Assembly: GCA_021650895.1 (NCBI GenBank)
Contig: CP091278.1
Location: 2,943,659-3,007,658, forward strand
Direction of reading: 5' to 3'
DNA: 64,000 nt
DNA from: Candidatus Jettenia sp.
GTDB lineage: Bacteria; Planctomycetota; Brocadiia; Brocadiales; Brocadiaceae
Shown in pieces: positions 55,641 through 64,000 of the stretch; the stretch's first letter is position 1; the number at the start of each line of letters is the position of its first letter. The position numbers and the translations under genes were made by a program. The notes below the pieces were generated by a model. It was not told the DNA's origin and did no database searches. It worked only from the letters and a program-made list of their open reading frames with translations.

Positions 55641-57269
55641 TCATGCAATGGCCTCTTTTGTCAGCCTCTCGGCTGTTTTAATTATATCCTCAAGATCCTC
55701 CGGAGATCTTGTTTCTACATAAAATCTAACCTTTGGTTCAGTACCGGATGGTCTTATCAAAAGCCATGAACCATCCTCGAATACAATCTTTAATCCATCA
55801 GCAGTTATCACATCCTTAATCTTTTTGTTATTTTTTCCAATAGCTATTTTGTTTCCTGGAAAAAGTTTATTATTAAGACTTAACAGTTTTTCAAGAAGCG
55901 TTGTGCCTGTCAGATGACGCTCAACCATTATCGATGCCTTTTCAGGATAATAAGCTCCAAATTTCTCTTCAAGCTCGCTCAGATACTCGCTAACATTTTT
56001 CCGGATGACTGCCATCATCTCGATTGCCAGTAAAAGACCAAACATAGCATCTTTTTCGAGCGTATGGTTATAACCCGATATCCCATCGCTCTCTTCGTAT
56101 GAGACAATAGCGCGCTCTTTTGCATTCAGGCGCATGTATGGCCTGAAGTTTTTGAAACCAACAGCCGTCTCCCTTACCGGGATACCGAGCTTATCGGCAA
56201 TAGCATTTCCAAAATTGCTGGTAGCTACAGACTTTACCAGAACACCAGAAATATTCTTGTATGTATGCAAAAAATGCAGAGCCATAGCTCCAAAGTGGTT
56301 CATAGAAATATCCGCTTTCCCATCGGTAAATCTTATCCGGTCGCCATCAGGATCCATTATTACACCTAGTTTAAACCTGCTTTCGCTCTTTTCCAGGGAA
56401 TTGAGTACCAATCGCATATTCCTTGGTGAGGGTTCCGGGGGTATACCTCCGAACAGGTAGTCATCTTCAGTCCTTAAATATTTTATCTTAGGACTTTCCC
56501 CAAGCAGCATGTTCGGTCTTCCCCTCGTAGCGCCGTGAACATGGTCGATACAGATAAAACAATCTTCCTCTTTTATAAAACGCCTTATCTTCTCAATGTC
56601 CAAAGTGCCGCGTTTCCTGAGAAAATCCTCATAAAGCTGTATCGTATTTATTTCCTGGAAACCTTCAGGCTTTACCTCTTCTATCATTGCATTCTCTGTC
56701 ATCAGCATATTTGCATTTTTCTCTATAATGTCTGTTATTTCGGCACCCGCAGGACCGCCATCAGATGGGTTAAATTTAAACCCCGAATAATTAGCTGGAT
56801 TGTGTGAAGGAGTAAGGTTTATGGAGCATGCTGTATTTAACATAGTGATGGCAGCAGAAAATTCAGGCGTAGTAGCTTCGTCTGCATAATAGACTTTTAT
56901 CCCTTCTCTTGTAAGTAATCCCATTACTGACGAGGCGAATTCAGGTCCTAAGAACCTGTTGTCATGACCTACGATCACCCCGCGTTCTCTCATATCATCA
57001 AAACCCTTTACTCCCAATGCCTCCATCAATCTCGATCCACCGGTCTTGAACATCTCAATAATTGCACTCGTTACCACGCGCACATTGTGAAAGGTGAAAT
57101 CTGTACCTATCTCACCCCTCCAGCCTGAAGTTCCGAAAACGACCTTTGTTGGTGCAGTATTTTCTCCTGCAAACCTTTCTATCTCTTTCAAAAGATCTGC
57201 GTTCTCTTTTACATTCGAAAGGATAACCTTCCAGCATCCTGCTGCATCATGAAAATCGTTTCTTTTCAT
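55641..57269 (-). CDS. Phosphoglucomutase/phosphomannomutase family protein
   Basis: 542 aa from ATG 57269, which has GGGAGGAGTAAT upstream; the frame extends 8 codons further without support. Alpha-D-phosphohexomutase: FGTSGWRGEIG start, active Ser in TPSHNPANYSGFKF, Mg loop DPDGDRIRF, sugar loop YEESDGISGYNH, and phosphate loop RPSGTEPKVRFYVE. Converts hexose-6- and hexose-1-phosphates; with malQ next to it, glucose-1-phosphate made or used in glycogen metabolism is the likely substrate. Same strand as malQ and probably one operon. Confidence 0.92.
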   Translation of the reverse strand: MKRNDFHDAAGCWKVILSNVKENADLLKEIERFAGENTAPTKVVFGTSGWRGEIGTDFTFHNVRVVTSAIIEMFKTGGSRLMEALGVKGFDDMRERGVIVGHDNRFLGPEFASSVMGLLTREGIKVYYADEATTPEFSAAITMLNTACSINLTPSHNPANYSGFKFNPSDGGPAGAEITDIIEKNANMLMTENAMIEEVKPEGFQEINTIQLYEDFLRKRGTLDIEKIRRFIKEEDCFICIDHVHGATRGRPNMLLGESPKIKYLRTEDDYLFGGIPPEPSPRNMRLVLNSLEKSESRFKLGVIMDPDGDRIRFTDGKADISMNHFGAMALHFLHTYKNISGVLVKSVATSNFGNAIADKLGIPVRETAVGFKNFRPYMRLNAKERAIVSYEESDGISGYNHTLEKDAMFGLLLAIEMMAVIRKNVSEYLSELEEKFGAYYPEKASIMVERHLTGTTLLEKLLSLNNKLFPGNKIAIGKNNKKIKDVITADGLKIVFEDGSWLLIRPSGTEPKVRFYVETRSPEDLEDIIKTAERLTKEAIA

Positions 57270-57293
57270 ATTACTCCTCCCTAGTAGTATCAT

Positions 57294-57607
57294 GCATTGA
57301 TTTGATATAAATCAATGCGATAAAAAGCTTTTTCTCTTAATTCTCTCATATCTTTTCTTAACATCTTTTTATCCAATATTCCATCTTATTTTATCTATTT
57401 TACGGTAAAGTAATACGGTTGTGTTGAATTTGATTTGATGGGAAGGTCAGGACAGAGAAGATTGGCTTTAGCTTATTTTAGGGTGTTTTGGCGAATTGTG
57501 TTCACAATGAGTTCACAGTTTCTGCGCAAAATCTTTATACTAGGAATTTCATTATAAAGGTCTCTATAGGTATTAGTAACCATAATAAGAGACACATAGG
57601 AATGCTC
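57294..57607. other. Gap between phosphohexomutase and transporter operon
   Basis: 314 bp, AT-rich. A weak pair TCACAATGAGTTCACAG near 57512. No gene, no clear repeat family. Confidence 0.35.
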
Positions 57608-59107
57608 CTATGGACTTTGACTAATCCGAAGTCCTTTTGGCACAAAATAGCGTTCTGCTAAGTCAAAGAAGCCCTGGACTAAAAGCGCTAATAGTGCAGC
57701 CGGTATGGCGCCCTGTAAAATAAGACTCATATCATCCAGGCGGATACCGGTAAGAATGGGTTGGCCGTAACCGCCGGCGCCGATAAGTGCGCCAAGGGTT
57801 GCAGTTCCTACATTAATCACGGCAGAGGTTTTAATTCCTGCGAGAATTGATCGGGAAGCAAGAGGGAGTTCTACAAGCCAAAGACGCGGCAGGGACGGTA
57901 AACCTAATGCTTGAGCCGTTTCACGGATCTCGGGTCGGATGTTGCTCAATCCTGTATAGGTGTTGCGCACAATAGGAAGCAAACTATACAGAAATAAAGC
58001 AAGAATGGCTGGCTGGCTCCCTACGCCAAGGAAAGGTATCATGAAGACGAGGAGCGCCAACGACGGGATTGTCTGTATAATTCCAACGATACTGAGAACG
58101 ATTTGGCCTATTTTCTTTCGTTTGAAAGAGAGAATTCCGAGTGGTATTGATAGAATTATTGCGCCTGCTAATGAAATAGCTACCAGAAAAAGATGTTCCC
58201 GGGTTCTTAAAAGAAGCCGGTTGGTGATTGTTTCGATATGAATTTTTGGATGAATACCAAATTCTTTCGCTAGAAATTGAGATGCGATTTGATTTTCAGG
58301 AATTTTTTTGATCTTTGCCTGAGCATTCATCTTTATCATTTCTGATTCAGAGATATGCCCCTCTAGTTGTAACATTGCCCTTAATGCATTAGGATAGCGA
58401 TTTGCAAATTCTGTGCGATAAAGTAAAACGGCATGATAGTCAGGGAAATAATGTAAATCGTCCTTCAGAATGACAAGGCTATAATAGTCAATATCGGCAT
58501 CGGTCGAATATATATCTGTTACTTGAATGGTATCACTCTCAATACCACGATATGCAATATCATGATCGAGTTCCAATACTTCGAGCTGTGGAAGGTTATA
58601 ATATTCCCTGAGGCCACTCCAGCCATCCTTGCGGTTCATAAACTCATGGGTAAAACCAAATTTTAAATTCGGGAAATTACGTAAATCAGAAATCCTGGTA
58701 ATTCCCAGTCTTTTGGCTGTTTCAGCTTTCATCCCAATTGCATATGTATTGCTGAATCCCAGTGTTTTACTCATCCGAATCCCTCGTTGAGAAAGTGCTT
58801 CTTCTATTTTTCCTGCTAATCCCCTCTCAGCCAGGATCTCGTTTATTATCGTGCCGGTATACTCCGGATATATATCAATATTTCCATTCAGCAAAGCGCT
58901 CCATAGTACTCGGGTGCTGCCAAGTTGTTTGCGATGAATAGCGGGAATTTCTCCGTGATTTATCAGAAGGGTAGTAATTTCACCGAGAATAACGTTCTCA
59001 GTAAATTTTTTTGATCCAATTTTTACTGAGGGAAGGGTTTGTTCAGCAAGGGCCGTTCCTATCATTCCTATACCTGCCAATACGGAGAGAAGTATCAGTT
59101 TTTTCAG
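57608..59107 (-). CDS. Fused substrate-binding/permease subunit of osmoprotectant ABC transporter, apparent CTG start
   Basis: About 499 aa. Residues 24-285: OpuAC-type substrate-binding domain (KIGSKKFTENVILGEI, YPEYTGTIINEIL), for glycine betaine, choline or related compounds. Residues about 290-490: BPD permease with five or six helices and the EAA-like loop ETAQALGLPSLPRLWLVELPLA. The frame lacks an ATG that includes the signal peptide. Reading from TTG 59080 gives only part of it, whereas CTG 59105-59107 gives (M)KKLILLSVLAGIGMIG, a full leader. That CTG overlaps the TGA of the ATPase gene as CTGA, and AAAGGCGGTG lies upstream. Confidence 0.85.
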   Translation of the reverse strand: MKKLILLSVLAGIGMIGTALAEQTLPSVKIGSKKFTENVILGEITTLLINHGEIPAIHRKQLGSTRVLWSALLNGNIDIYPEYTGTIINEILAERGLAGKIEEALSQRGIRMSKTLGFSNTYAIGMKAETAKRLGITRISDLRNFPNLKFGFTHEFMNRKDGWSGLREYYNLPQLEVLELDHDIAYRGIESDTIQVTDIYSTDADIDYYSLVILKDDLHYFPDYHAVLLYRTEFANRYPNALRAMLQLEGHISESEMIKMNAQAKIKKIPENQIASQFLAKEFGIHPKIHIETITNRLLLRTREHLFLVAISLAGAIILSIPLGILSFKRKKIGQIVLSIVGIIQTIPSLALLVFMIPFLGVGSQPAILALFLYSLLPIVRNTYTGLSNIRPEIRETAQALGLPSLPRLWLVELPLASRSILAGIKTSAVINVGTATLGALIGAGGYGQPILTGIRLDDMSLILQGAIPAALLALLVQGFFDLAERYFVPKGLRISQSP

Positions 59108-59874
59108 ACATCACCGCCTTTCTGTATCTCCAATGGGCCGCGATGTGTTTTGATAAACCGGGTTACGAAGGGATCGGCAGGTGTTTCAATGAATTCGTGA
59201 ATCGTACCTTGCTGAATGATACGTCCGGCTTGCATCAGTATCATTTGATTACCAAAGAATTTTGCCTCTTCAATGTTATGGGTAACTAACACTACACTTT
59301 TCCTTAATTTGTGGAAAATTTCTTTTAGATCATTTTGTAAGTCATAGCGGGTAATTGGATCAAGCGCTCCTAATGGTTCATCTAACAGGAGGACGTCAGG
59401 ATTTAACATTAACGCCCGCATGAGCGCTACCCGCTGCTGTTGTCCGCCTGAAAGTTGCGCAGGGAAACGTTGTAGTCCGTCCTTTGGGAATTGAGTCAAT
59501 TCTGCCAGGGTAAGTAAACGCTTCTCTATGAGTGTTTTTTCCCATCCCAGATAATTTGCCATCAGTATTACATTTTTACGTGCCGTTAGATGAGGAAAGA
59601 GTCCGCCAGTTTGCGTAACATAACCCATGTGCCGGCGTAATAGGAGTGCATTCATTGGTGTAATTTCTGTTCCCTCAAAATAAATCTTGCCAGTATCTGG
59701 CCTTGCCAGTCCAATCATAAGCCGCAAAAGAGTAGATTTTCCACAACCGCTTGGTCCAATAACTACGGTAGTTTGTTCTGATGGAACCGATAAATCGATG
59801 CAAGATAAGGCTTGTGTGGAGTCGTAAATTTTTGAGATACCTTTAATCTCAAAAACGGAATTTAAGGTTTGCAC
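59104..59874 (-). CDS. Osmoprotectant ABC transporter ATP-binding protein
   Basis: 256 aa. Walker A GPSGCGKSTLLRL, Q-loop YVTQTGGLFPHLT, signature LSGGQQQRVALMRAL, Walker B DVLLLDEPLGALD and H-loop VLVTHNIEEA. Subfamily as OpuCA/ProV without the C-terminal CBS domains (ends after ...FIKTHRGPLEIQKGG). GTG start with AAGGAGTATATC upstream. First gene of a two-gene operon: it overlaps the fused binding/permease gene by 4 bp. Uptake of compatible solutes. Confidence 0.93.
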   Translation of the reverse strand: MQTLNSVFEIKGISKIYDSTQALSCIDLSVPSEQTTVVIGPSGCGKSTLLRLMIGLARPDTGKIYFEGTEITPMNALLLRRHMGYVTQTGGLFPHLTARKNVILMANYLGWEKTLIEKRLLTLAELTQFPKDGLQRFPAQLSGGQQQRVALMRALMLNPDVLLLDEPLGALDPITRYDLQNDLKEIFHKLRKSVVLVTHNIEEAKFFGNQMILMQAGRIIQQGTIHEFIETPADPFVTRFIKTHRGPLEIQKGGDV

Positions 59875-59951
59875 ATGATATACTCCTTGTTAATGATTAT
59901 CGGCATGCATAATGTACAGGAATTTGCTTTTTGAGATTCAGAAAGAGTACT

Positions 59952-60183
59952 TATAGCATTCCAAGGATGAAACCGAACATACCCTCAACAGAGGAAAGAC
60001 TGTCCCGATGGTCATTGCGAGGGTATTGTCCGAAGTAATCCTTTGCATATTTCAGAAGAGATTGCTTCGGAAAAATCCCTCGCAATGATATGTTTAAGGA
60101 TTCCGTATGTTCCCTACACCTGCATACAACCAAAGATCAACTTTTGCCACATTCTGTTCGGTTTCATCTCTTGGATGCTATGG
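59952..60183. repeat. Rep-D, complete copy
   Basis: 232 bp. Inverted ends TATAGCATTCCAAGGATGAA and, on the other side, the complement of CATAGCATCCAAGAGATGAA. Inner stem GTCATTGCGAGGGTATTG... / ...TCCCTCGCAATGA. Related to the partial copy at 35763 and to the core of Rep-C. Confidence 0.7.
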
Positions 60184-60307
60184 GTATAGAATAATATAAG
60201 AATCTGGAAATTTCCAATCCCTATTTTTATTTTTCAGTACACAGAGTTACCTGTTTCTTCTCAAAAAGACTTATGAATATCAAAGGCTCATTTCCTCTTT
60301 TTTTCTG

Positions 60308-60337
60308 TTGACACAAAGGTTTTAAAGGCTGTATATT
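60308..60337 (+). promoter_or_regulatory. Sigma-70-like promoter for the YihY-family gene
   Basis: TTGACA at 60308-60313, 18 bp spacer, TATATT at 60332-60337; the start codon is 55 bp downstream. Confidence 0.5.
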
Positions 60338-60391
60338 CGCTTAGCTGGATAGCACAATTACTTACCTTACATTTGCGATTAAGTACGGGTT

Positions 60392-62158
60392 ATGGACTCT
60401 GTAAATCCTCTGGTATTCTATAACAAAATAAAAAGGTTTATTTCTGTCGATATTTGGGCCGATGTTGAAGAACCTTCTGCCTCAAGACGATTTTTTCGCA
60501 AACTCCTGAAGGTCTGTCTCCTTACCGTAAGAGAATTTACTGATGGCCAGTGGCCGTTAAAAGCCTCGGCGCTGACCTTTGTTTCTCTTATCTCGCTTGT
60601 GCCCTTTTTGGCTTTTATTCTGTCTATTTCGAAAGGTCTTGGTGCAGAAAAGGTACTGAATCAAAAAATTGATGATTATATTATTGAACTGCCTGGTGGT
60701 AAAATGACCTCTTCTGTTGTTCGTTTTAAGCAGAGATTACTTACTCAGATTGATATGTTAAATTTTGCAGATCCGAGTAGCAAAAATAAACTTTTGAATA
60801 CTATTGAATCTTTCGATGCCGTTATTACTCTTGAAGATAAGGCAGAAAATCAGAACGATTTTTCGAAAGAGGAAAGAGCAGAAGATATACCGGTTTTCAG
60901 TGAATTAAGCCCATCTCAGAATCTATCTGTGAGTAAAGAAGAGTTAAAAACTGCCGTTGAAAATTTTGAATCAGAGCTCGTTGAGGCTGTTAATTCGGTA
61001 AACTTTAGTGAGGAAGATGCAAAAAAGAAGCTGAGAGAAGAAGTTGAACTTACTACACTCTCCGTCCCCACAAATATCAGTTTAAATGCCTTGCACTACA
61101 AGAGCCAAATCATGCACTTTATTGAAAAGACGAGTTTTGGATACCTGGGAGCGATTGGGCTGTTTAGTCTTATTTTTATCATAATCAGGGCATTAGGAAC
61201 GATTGAAATGTCTTTTAACGACATCTGGAAGATTAAAAAATCTCGTTCAATCTTTCGGAAATTTAGTAACTATATCAGTATGCTGATTATTATTCCCATG
61301 CTTCTTCTTGCATCAACGACGATTACTGCCGCTTTAACGAATGCAAAGTTGGTAGCTTTTTTAAACAAGATTTGGGTTGGCGAGGCTTATTTAAGTATTC
61401 TTAAGTGGCTCCTTCCGATTGCTGTACTATGGATTGCATTTATTGCTGCCTATATTCTTGTTCCGAATACCAGGGTTAAGTTTATTCCCGGCATAATTGG
61501 AGGTTTGGTAGGAGGAACGATATTCCATTTGCTTCAAATTTTCTACTTTAGAGGCCAGGCTAGTGTTGCCGATTATAATGTGATTTATGGGGCGTTTGCA
61601 GCGATTCCTTTCTTTCTCTTGTGGCTGCAAACAAGTTGGATAGTTATTCTTTTCGGGGCAGAACTTTCTTTTGTTATCCAAAATATCAAGTCCATTAAGA
61701 TGAAAGGCCATTCGATTGGAATAAATTATGCATCTCGTGAGCTTTTAGGTCTTATGATTATGGGAAGAATTGCCTCCCAGTTTTTAGATGGAAAAACGGA
61801 AAAATGGTCAGATGAGCATTTATCAGAGGAGTTGAATGTTCCTATCGGGGTAATTCAGGGAATTATCCTTGAACTCTCAGACGCCTCTCTGGTTATAGAA
61901 ATACCTGCTAAACAAAATGTTTACTATATGCCCGCCCGTGATTTAAATTCAATTTATGTAAGTGAAGTCTTACATGCGATGAGGAGCTACGGAGAACATC
62001 GTGTACCTGTTAAAATGACGCATTATGATAAAAATATAATAGAACTTATAGGGAAGACCCGGGATATCATAAAAAATAACCTGCAATTTACCATAAAAGA
62101 TATCATCCTGAAAACCGATGTCGAAAAAGAAACCCCGCCTCCTTCCTCAACTCAATAA
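60392..62158 (+). CDS. YihY/UPF0761-family inner membrane protein with a large loop
   Basis: 588 aa (family usually 270-420). Membrane helices: about 50-80 (KASALTFVSLISLVPFLAF, the family signature), then six more between about 248 and 430 (YLGAIGLFSLIFII, IIPMLLLASTTITAA, ...LPIAVLWIAFIAAY, ...WIVILFGAEL). Between the first and second helix is a soluble, charged loop of about 165 residues that ordinary members lack or have short. The C-terminal about 150 residues look like a winged helix (SEELNVPIGVIQGIILEL). Function of the family is unknown (formerly called RNase BN in error). Confidence 0.85.
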   Translation: MDSVNPLVFYNKIKRFISVDIWADVEEPSASRRFFRKLLKVCLLTVREFTDGQWPLKASALTFVSLISLVPFLAFILSISKGLGAEKVLNQKIDDYIIELPGGKMTSSVVRFKQRLLTQIDMLNFADPSSKNKLLNTIESFDAVITLEDKAENQNDFSKEERAEDIPVFSELSPSQNLSVSKEELKTAVENFESELVEAVNSVNFSEEDAKKKLREEVELTTLSVPTNISLNALHYKSQIMHFIEKTSFGYLGAIGLFSLIFIIIRALGTIEMSFNDIWKIKKSRSIFRKFSNYISMLIIIPMLLLASTTITAALTNAKLVAFLNKIWVGEAYLSILKWLLPIAVLWIAFIAAYILVPNTRVKFIPGIIGGLVGGTIFHLLQIFYFRGQASVADYNVIYGAFAAIPFFLLWLQTSWIVILFGAELSFVIQNIKSIKMKGHSIGINYASRELLGLMIMGRIASQFLDGKTEKWSDEHLSEELNVPIGVIQGIILELSDASLVIEIPAKQNVYYMPARDLNSIYVSEVLHAMRSYGEHRVPVKMTHYDKNIIELIGKTRDIIKNNLQFTIKDIILKTDVEKETPPPSSTQ

Positions 62159-62198
62159 TCGTACATCAATTGATAAAAAATCCTTGGAAAACTGACTA

Positions 62199-62384
62199 GT
62201 ACACTGTCAATATAATTCATGATAATACGATTTGTATCGGTTCAACTGCGTGGGGCTGTGTCATTGCGAGGGTATTGTCCGAAGCAATCCCCTGGATATT
62301 TCAAAAGAGATTGCTTCGGGAAAATACCCCTCGCAATGACACATACGAGAGAGTCTATTATGGTAAATTAAGTTGACAGTGTAC
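62199..62384. mobile_element. Rep-C MITE, copy 2 (complete)
   Basis: 186 bp, TA on both sides (62197-62198 and 62385-62386), ends GTACACTGTCAA / TTGACAGTGTAC. Almost identical to copy 1 at 35374, implying recent spread. Confidence 0.86.
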
Positions 62385-62408
62385 TAGTTTGGAGGATAGT
62401 AATTTTGT

Positions 62409-63376
62409 GGTAATTACTTAAAATACGGTGTAAAACCAAAGTAGGGTGAACCTTGTATTTACTTACCCTTTATGCAAATTCAAAACCCATGCGTTTTTCC
62501 ATGGACAGGGCAAACATAAGGTGCGTCCCTATACGCATCAAGCTAAAATATCGAAACGGTGAAGAATAATATAATCCCCCTTTAGAAAACTTGTCCTTAC
62601 CCACATCTTTAAATACCACAAAGAGTACGAAGTACACGAAGAATAAGAGAGTTCCAAATCTCAATAAATTCTTTTTATGATCGATCCCTTCTTGAGGCGA
62701 AGCAACACACCCCTACCTCAATTGTAAAGGCGCAAAATCTTGCGTCTCTCCGTTCTTCTTTCTTCGTGTACTTCGTGGTTTACCTTGCTTCTACCTTCGC
62801 TCCCTACCTAACTTATGGGTAAGGATAAGTTTAGAAAAGGGGGAGATGCATAATCCCCTTAGTTTCCCTTTAGAAATGGGGAAAAGTTTGATATGTTTGA
62901 TCAGGCAAACTTTTCTCAAGAGAAAATCCTTCCTTCTTTCCCCCTTTTTAAACTTATCATTACCCACATCTTTAGAATACCATGAAGAGATGTCTCGCCG
63001 GGGGCATCTCTCGAGAAATTTTTATGCTCTGTAAGCCTCTTCCTGGGTGGCACTGACAAACTCTGTTTGTCAGTGTGGTATATTCCCTATCCACGGGTAT
63101 ATTCGAACAACACGGACAAGCCATGTCCCCGTTCAAGACGTACGGGGACATGGTTTGTCCGTGCCACCCTGTTTCGTCTTATCGCACTACTCAAATTTAC
63201 CTCTCTGACTTGTGGGTAAAGATAAGCTTTTTAAAGGAGGGTTAGAGAGGAATATGAATACACTTGCTCTTTCTCCAAAGGGATACCTCCTTTTTCATGG
63301 AACACTATTCTTAGCTTGATGCATATCATATAAGGTGCGTCCCTGCCATAATCCAACAATATTTTGAGTAACTACC
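62409..63376. mobile_element. Composite repeat: inverted Rep-A copy 6 plus Rep-B, with outermost ends
   Basis: Outermost ends GGTAATTACTTAAAATAC (62409) and the complement of GGTAGTTACTCAAAATAT (to 63376). Next, TACGCATCAAGCTAA (62532) and TTAGCTTGATGCATAT (to 63326), with AAGGTGCGTCCCT immediately before the left and shortly after the right one in direct orientation. Inside: Rep-A reversed 62590-62829, spacer, Rep-B reversed 62953-63226. The inner part is an inverted copy of 45507-46305. No gene seen up to 63502. Confidence 0.8.
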
Positions 63377-63502
63377 TTTTGTGCAAGAAGTTCGTATGGG
63401 TGATAGATAAAATACTTGTGTATCTCAGAGAAAATAAGTATGCTTTAAATTTCAGGAATTTTTATTGTACATATCTTAAGAAAACCGTAAAGGAGTTGTG
63501 AA

Positions 63503-64000
63503 ATGAGAAGATTATCGATGTTGTTAGCCGTAAATTTAACTTTTGTAACTTCTGCCTTAGTCCATAGCGCTTATGCCTATACGATGAAGCCTGTTGAGCC
63601 ACAGCGTAAACAGACTACGGACACGAAAGCTCAGCCAGCTCAGCCAGATACGCCCTCTCTTTCTGGCAAAATCGTTGAGACAATGAATAGTGGCGGTTAT
63701 ACCTATTTGTGTATTGAGAAGGATGGTAAAAAAACATGGGCTGCTGTGCATGAAATGAAAGTATCTGTTGGAGATGAAATTTCTCTTGAGCCTGGATACG
63801 AGATGGAGGGTTTTACCAGTAAGACGCTTAACCGGACATTCGATAAGATTATTTTTTCTGCCGGACCTGTCGGGTCGGCTTCACCGCACGGTCATGGAGG
63901 AATGGGACATGGTGGAATGGGCAGTAGTGAAGGAATGGGCAGCAAGGGAACGGCAGTTGTTCCTCAGGAAAAAATAAAGGTGGAAAAGGCCTCCGGTAAG
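63503..64000 (+). CDS. NrfJ-like exported protein (runs off the window)
   Basis: At least 166 aa, open at the right edge. ATG 63503 has AAAGGAG 7 bp upstream. Signal peptide about 1-25 (LVHSAYAYT). Then a Pro/Gln-rich linker and a domain of about 65 residues: GKIVETMNSGGYTYLCIEKDG, TWAAVHEMKVSVGDEISL, MEGFTSKTLNRTFDKIIF. This pattern is that of NrfJ-like periplasmic proteins found near nitrite-reduction or cytochrome genes. A His/Gly/Met-rich stretch follows (HGHGGMGHGGMG), which may bind metal (Cu, Ni). A second copy of the domain may begin beyond the edge (KIKVEKASGK). Confidence 0.78.
   Translation, partial: MRRLSMLLAVNLTFVTSALVHSAYAYTMKPVEPQRKQTTDTKAQPAQPDTPSLSGKIVETMNSGGYTYLCIEKDGKKTWAAVHEMKVSVGDEISLEPGYEMEGFTSKTLNRTFDKIIFSAGPVGSASPHGHGGMGHGGMGSSEGMGSKGTAVVPQEKIKVEKASGK

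Noticed and set aside
56134-56460. 108-codon frame opposite the phosphohexomutase gene.
   Set aside because: Antisense shadow of conserved coding sequence.
3618-63376. Possibility that the repeated units form a CRISPR array.
   Set aside because: The copies are dispersed, hundreds of bases long, in both orientations and without regular spacers; no cas gene is present.
63768-63977. 69-codon frame near the right edge.
   Set aside because: It is a shifted reading of the NrfJ-like gene, which starts at 63503 and has the signal peptide and ribosome-binding site.

Overview
The window looks like a piece of an AT-rich, heme-rich, anaerobic bacterial chromosome. My best guess is an anammox planctomycete of the Brocadia/Kuenenia type. 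This is inferred from remembered protein similarity and from the mix of exported diheme peroxidase-like cytochromes, a heme-c sensor kinase, an NrfJ-like periplasmic protein, Tat-exported proteins, an aprBA-sat sulfur cluster and very many interspersed palindromic repeats. There is no rRNA, no tRNA that I can recognise, no CRISPR array and no phage.

Layout. 0-9 kb: end of a DRTGG-domain gene, ftsH overlapping a PAS-GGDEF gene, then lon, a universal stress protein, archease and rtcB (protein quality control plus RNA ligation). 9-15 kb: a glucoamylase-like GH15 enzyme carrying a C-terminal ferredoxin, translationally coupled to a c-heme sensor histidine kinase with two receiver domains, then two more receiver proteins. 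16-20 kb: a large exported seven-repeat SBBP propeller protein with two LamG domains. 20-29 kb: amino acid permease, TPR protein, anmK and a large S41 protease. 29-32 kb: leftward aprA-aprB-sat operon. 32-37 kb: GlcD-like oxidase, aspartate aminotransferase, RmuC. 38-45 kb: exported DUF362 protein, Tat-exported superoxide dismutase, and two tandem diheme cytochromes (the second frameshifted). Each of the last three is followed at once by the same 74-78 nt hairpin. 45-51 kb: DUF442 phosphatase-like protein, MBL-rhodanese fusion, a tiny Cys-rich protein, an atypical kinase, a ferritin-like diiron protein and a tandem PepSY protein. 52-53.5 kb: an IS110-family (IS1111-type) insertion sequence sitting inside a 186 bp MITE. 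54-62 kb: malQ, a phosphohexomutase, a two-gene osmoprotectant ABC transporter whose second gene seems to start at CTG, and a YihY-family membrane protein. The window ends inside an NrfJ-like gene.

The gaps between genes are filled with at least seven families of repeats. I label them Rep-A (239-336 bp, ends CTTATCCTTACCCACA), Rep-B (243-274 bp, ends CTTATCATTACCCAC), a composite carrying A and/or B between outer ends ATGCATCAAGCTAA, Rep-C (186 bp MITE, ends GTACACTGTCAA, TA target), Rep-D (~232 bp), Rep-E (short GTAGGGC palindromes), Rep-F (118 bp) and Rep-G (the 3'-UTR hairpin). They insert into each other, form a gene's stop codon (aspC) and, in one case, contribute in-frame coding sequence (SBBP gene).

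Themes: storage glucan turnover (GH15, MalQ, phosphohexomutase), sulfur chemistry (aprBA-sat, MBL-rhodanese, DUF442), oxidative stress (SOD, diheme cytochromes, diiron protein) and redox signalling. The most interesting new signal is the shared hairpin after the SOD and cytochrome genes.
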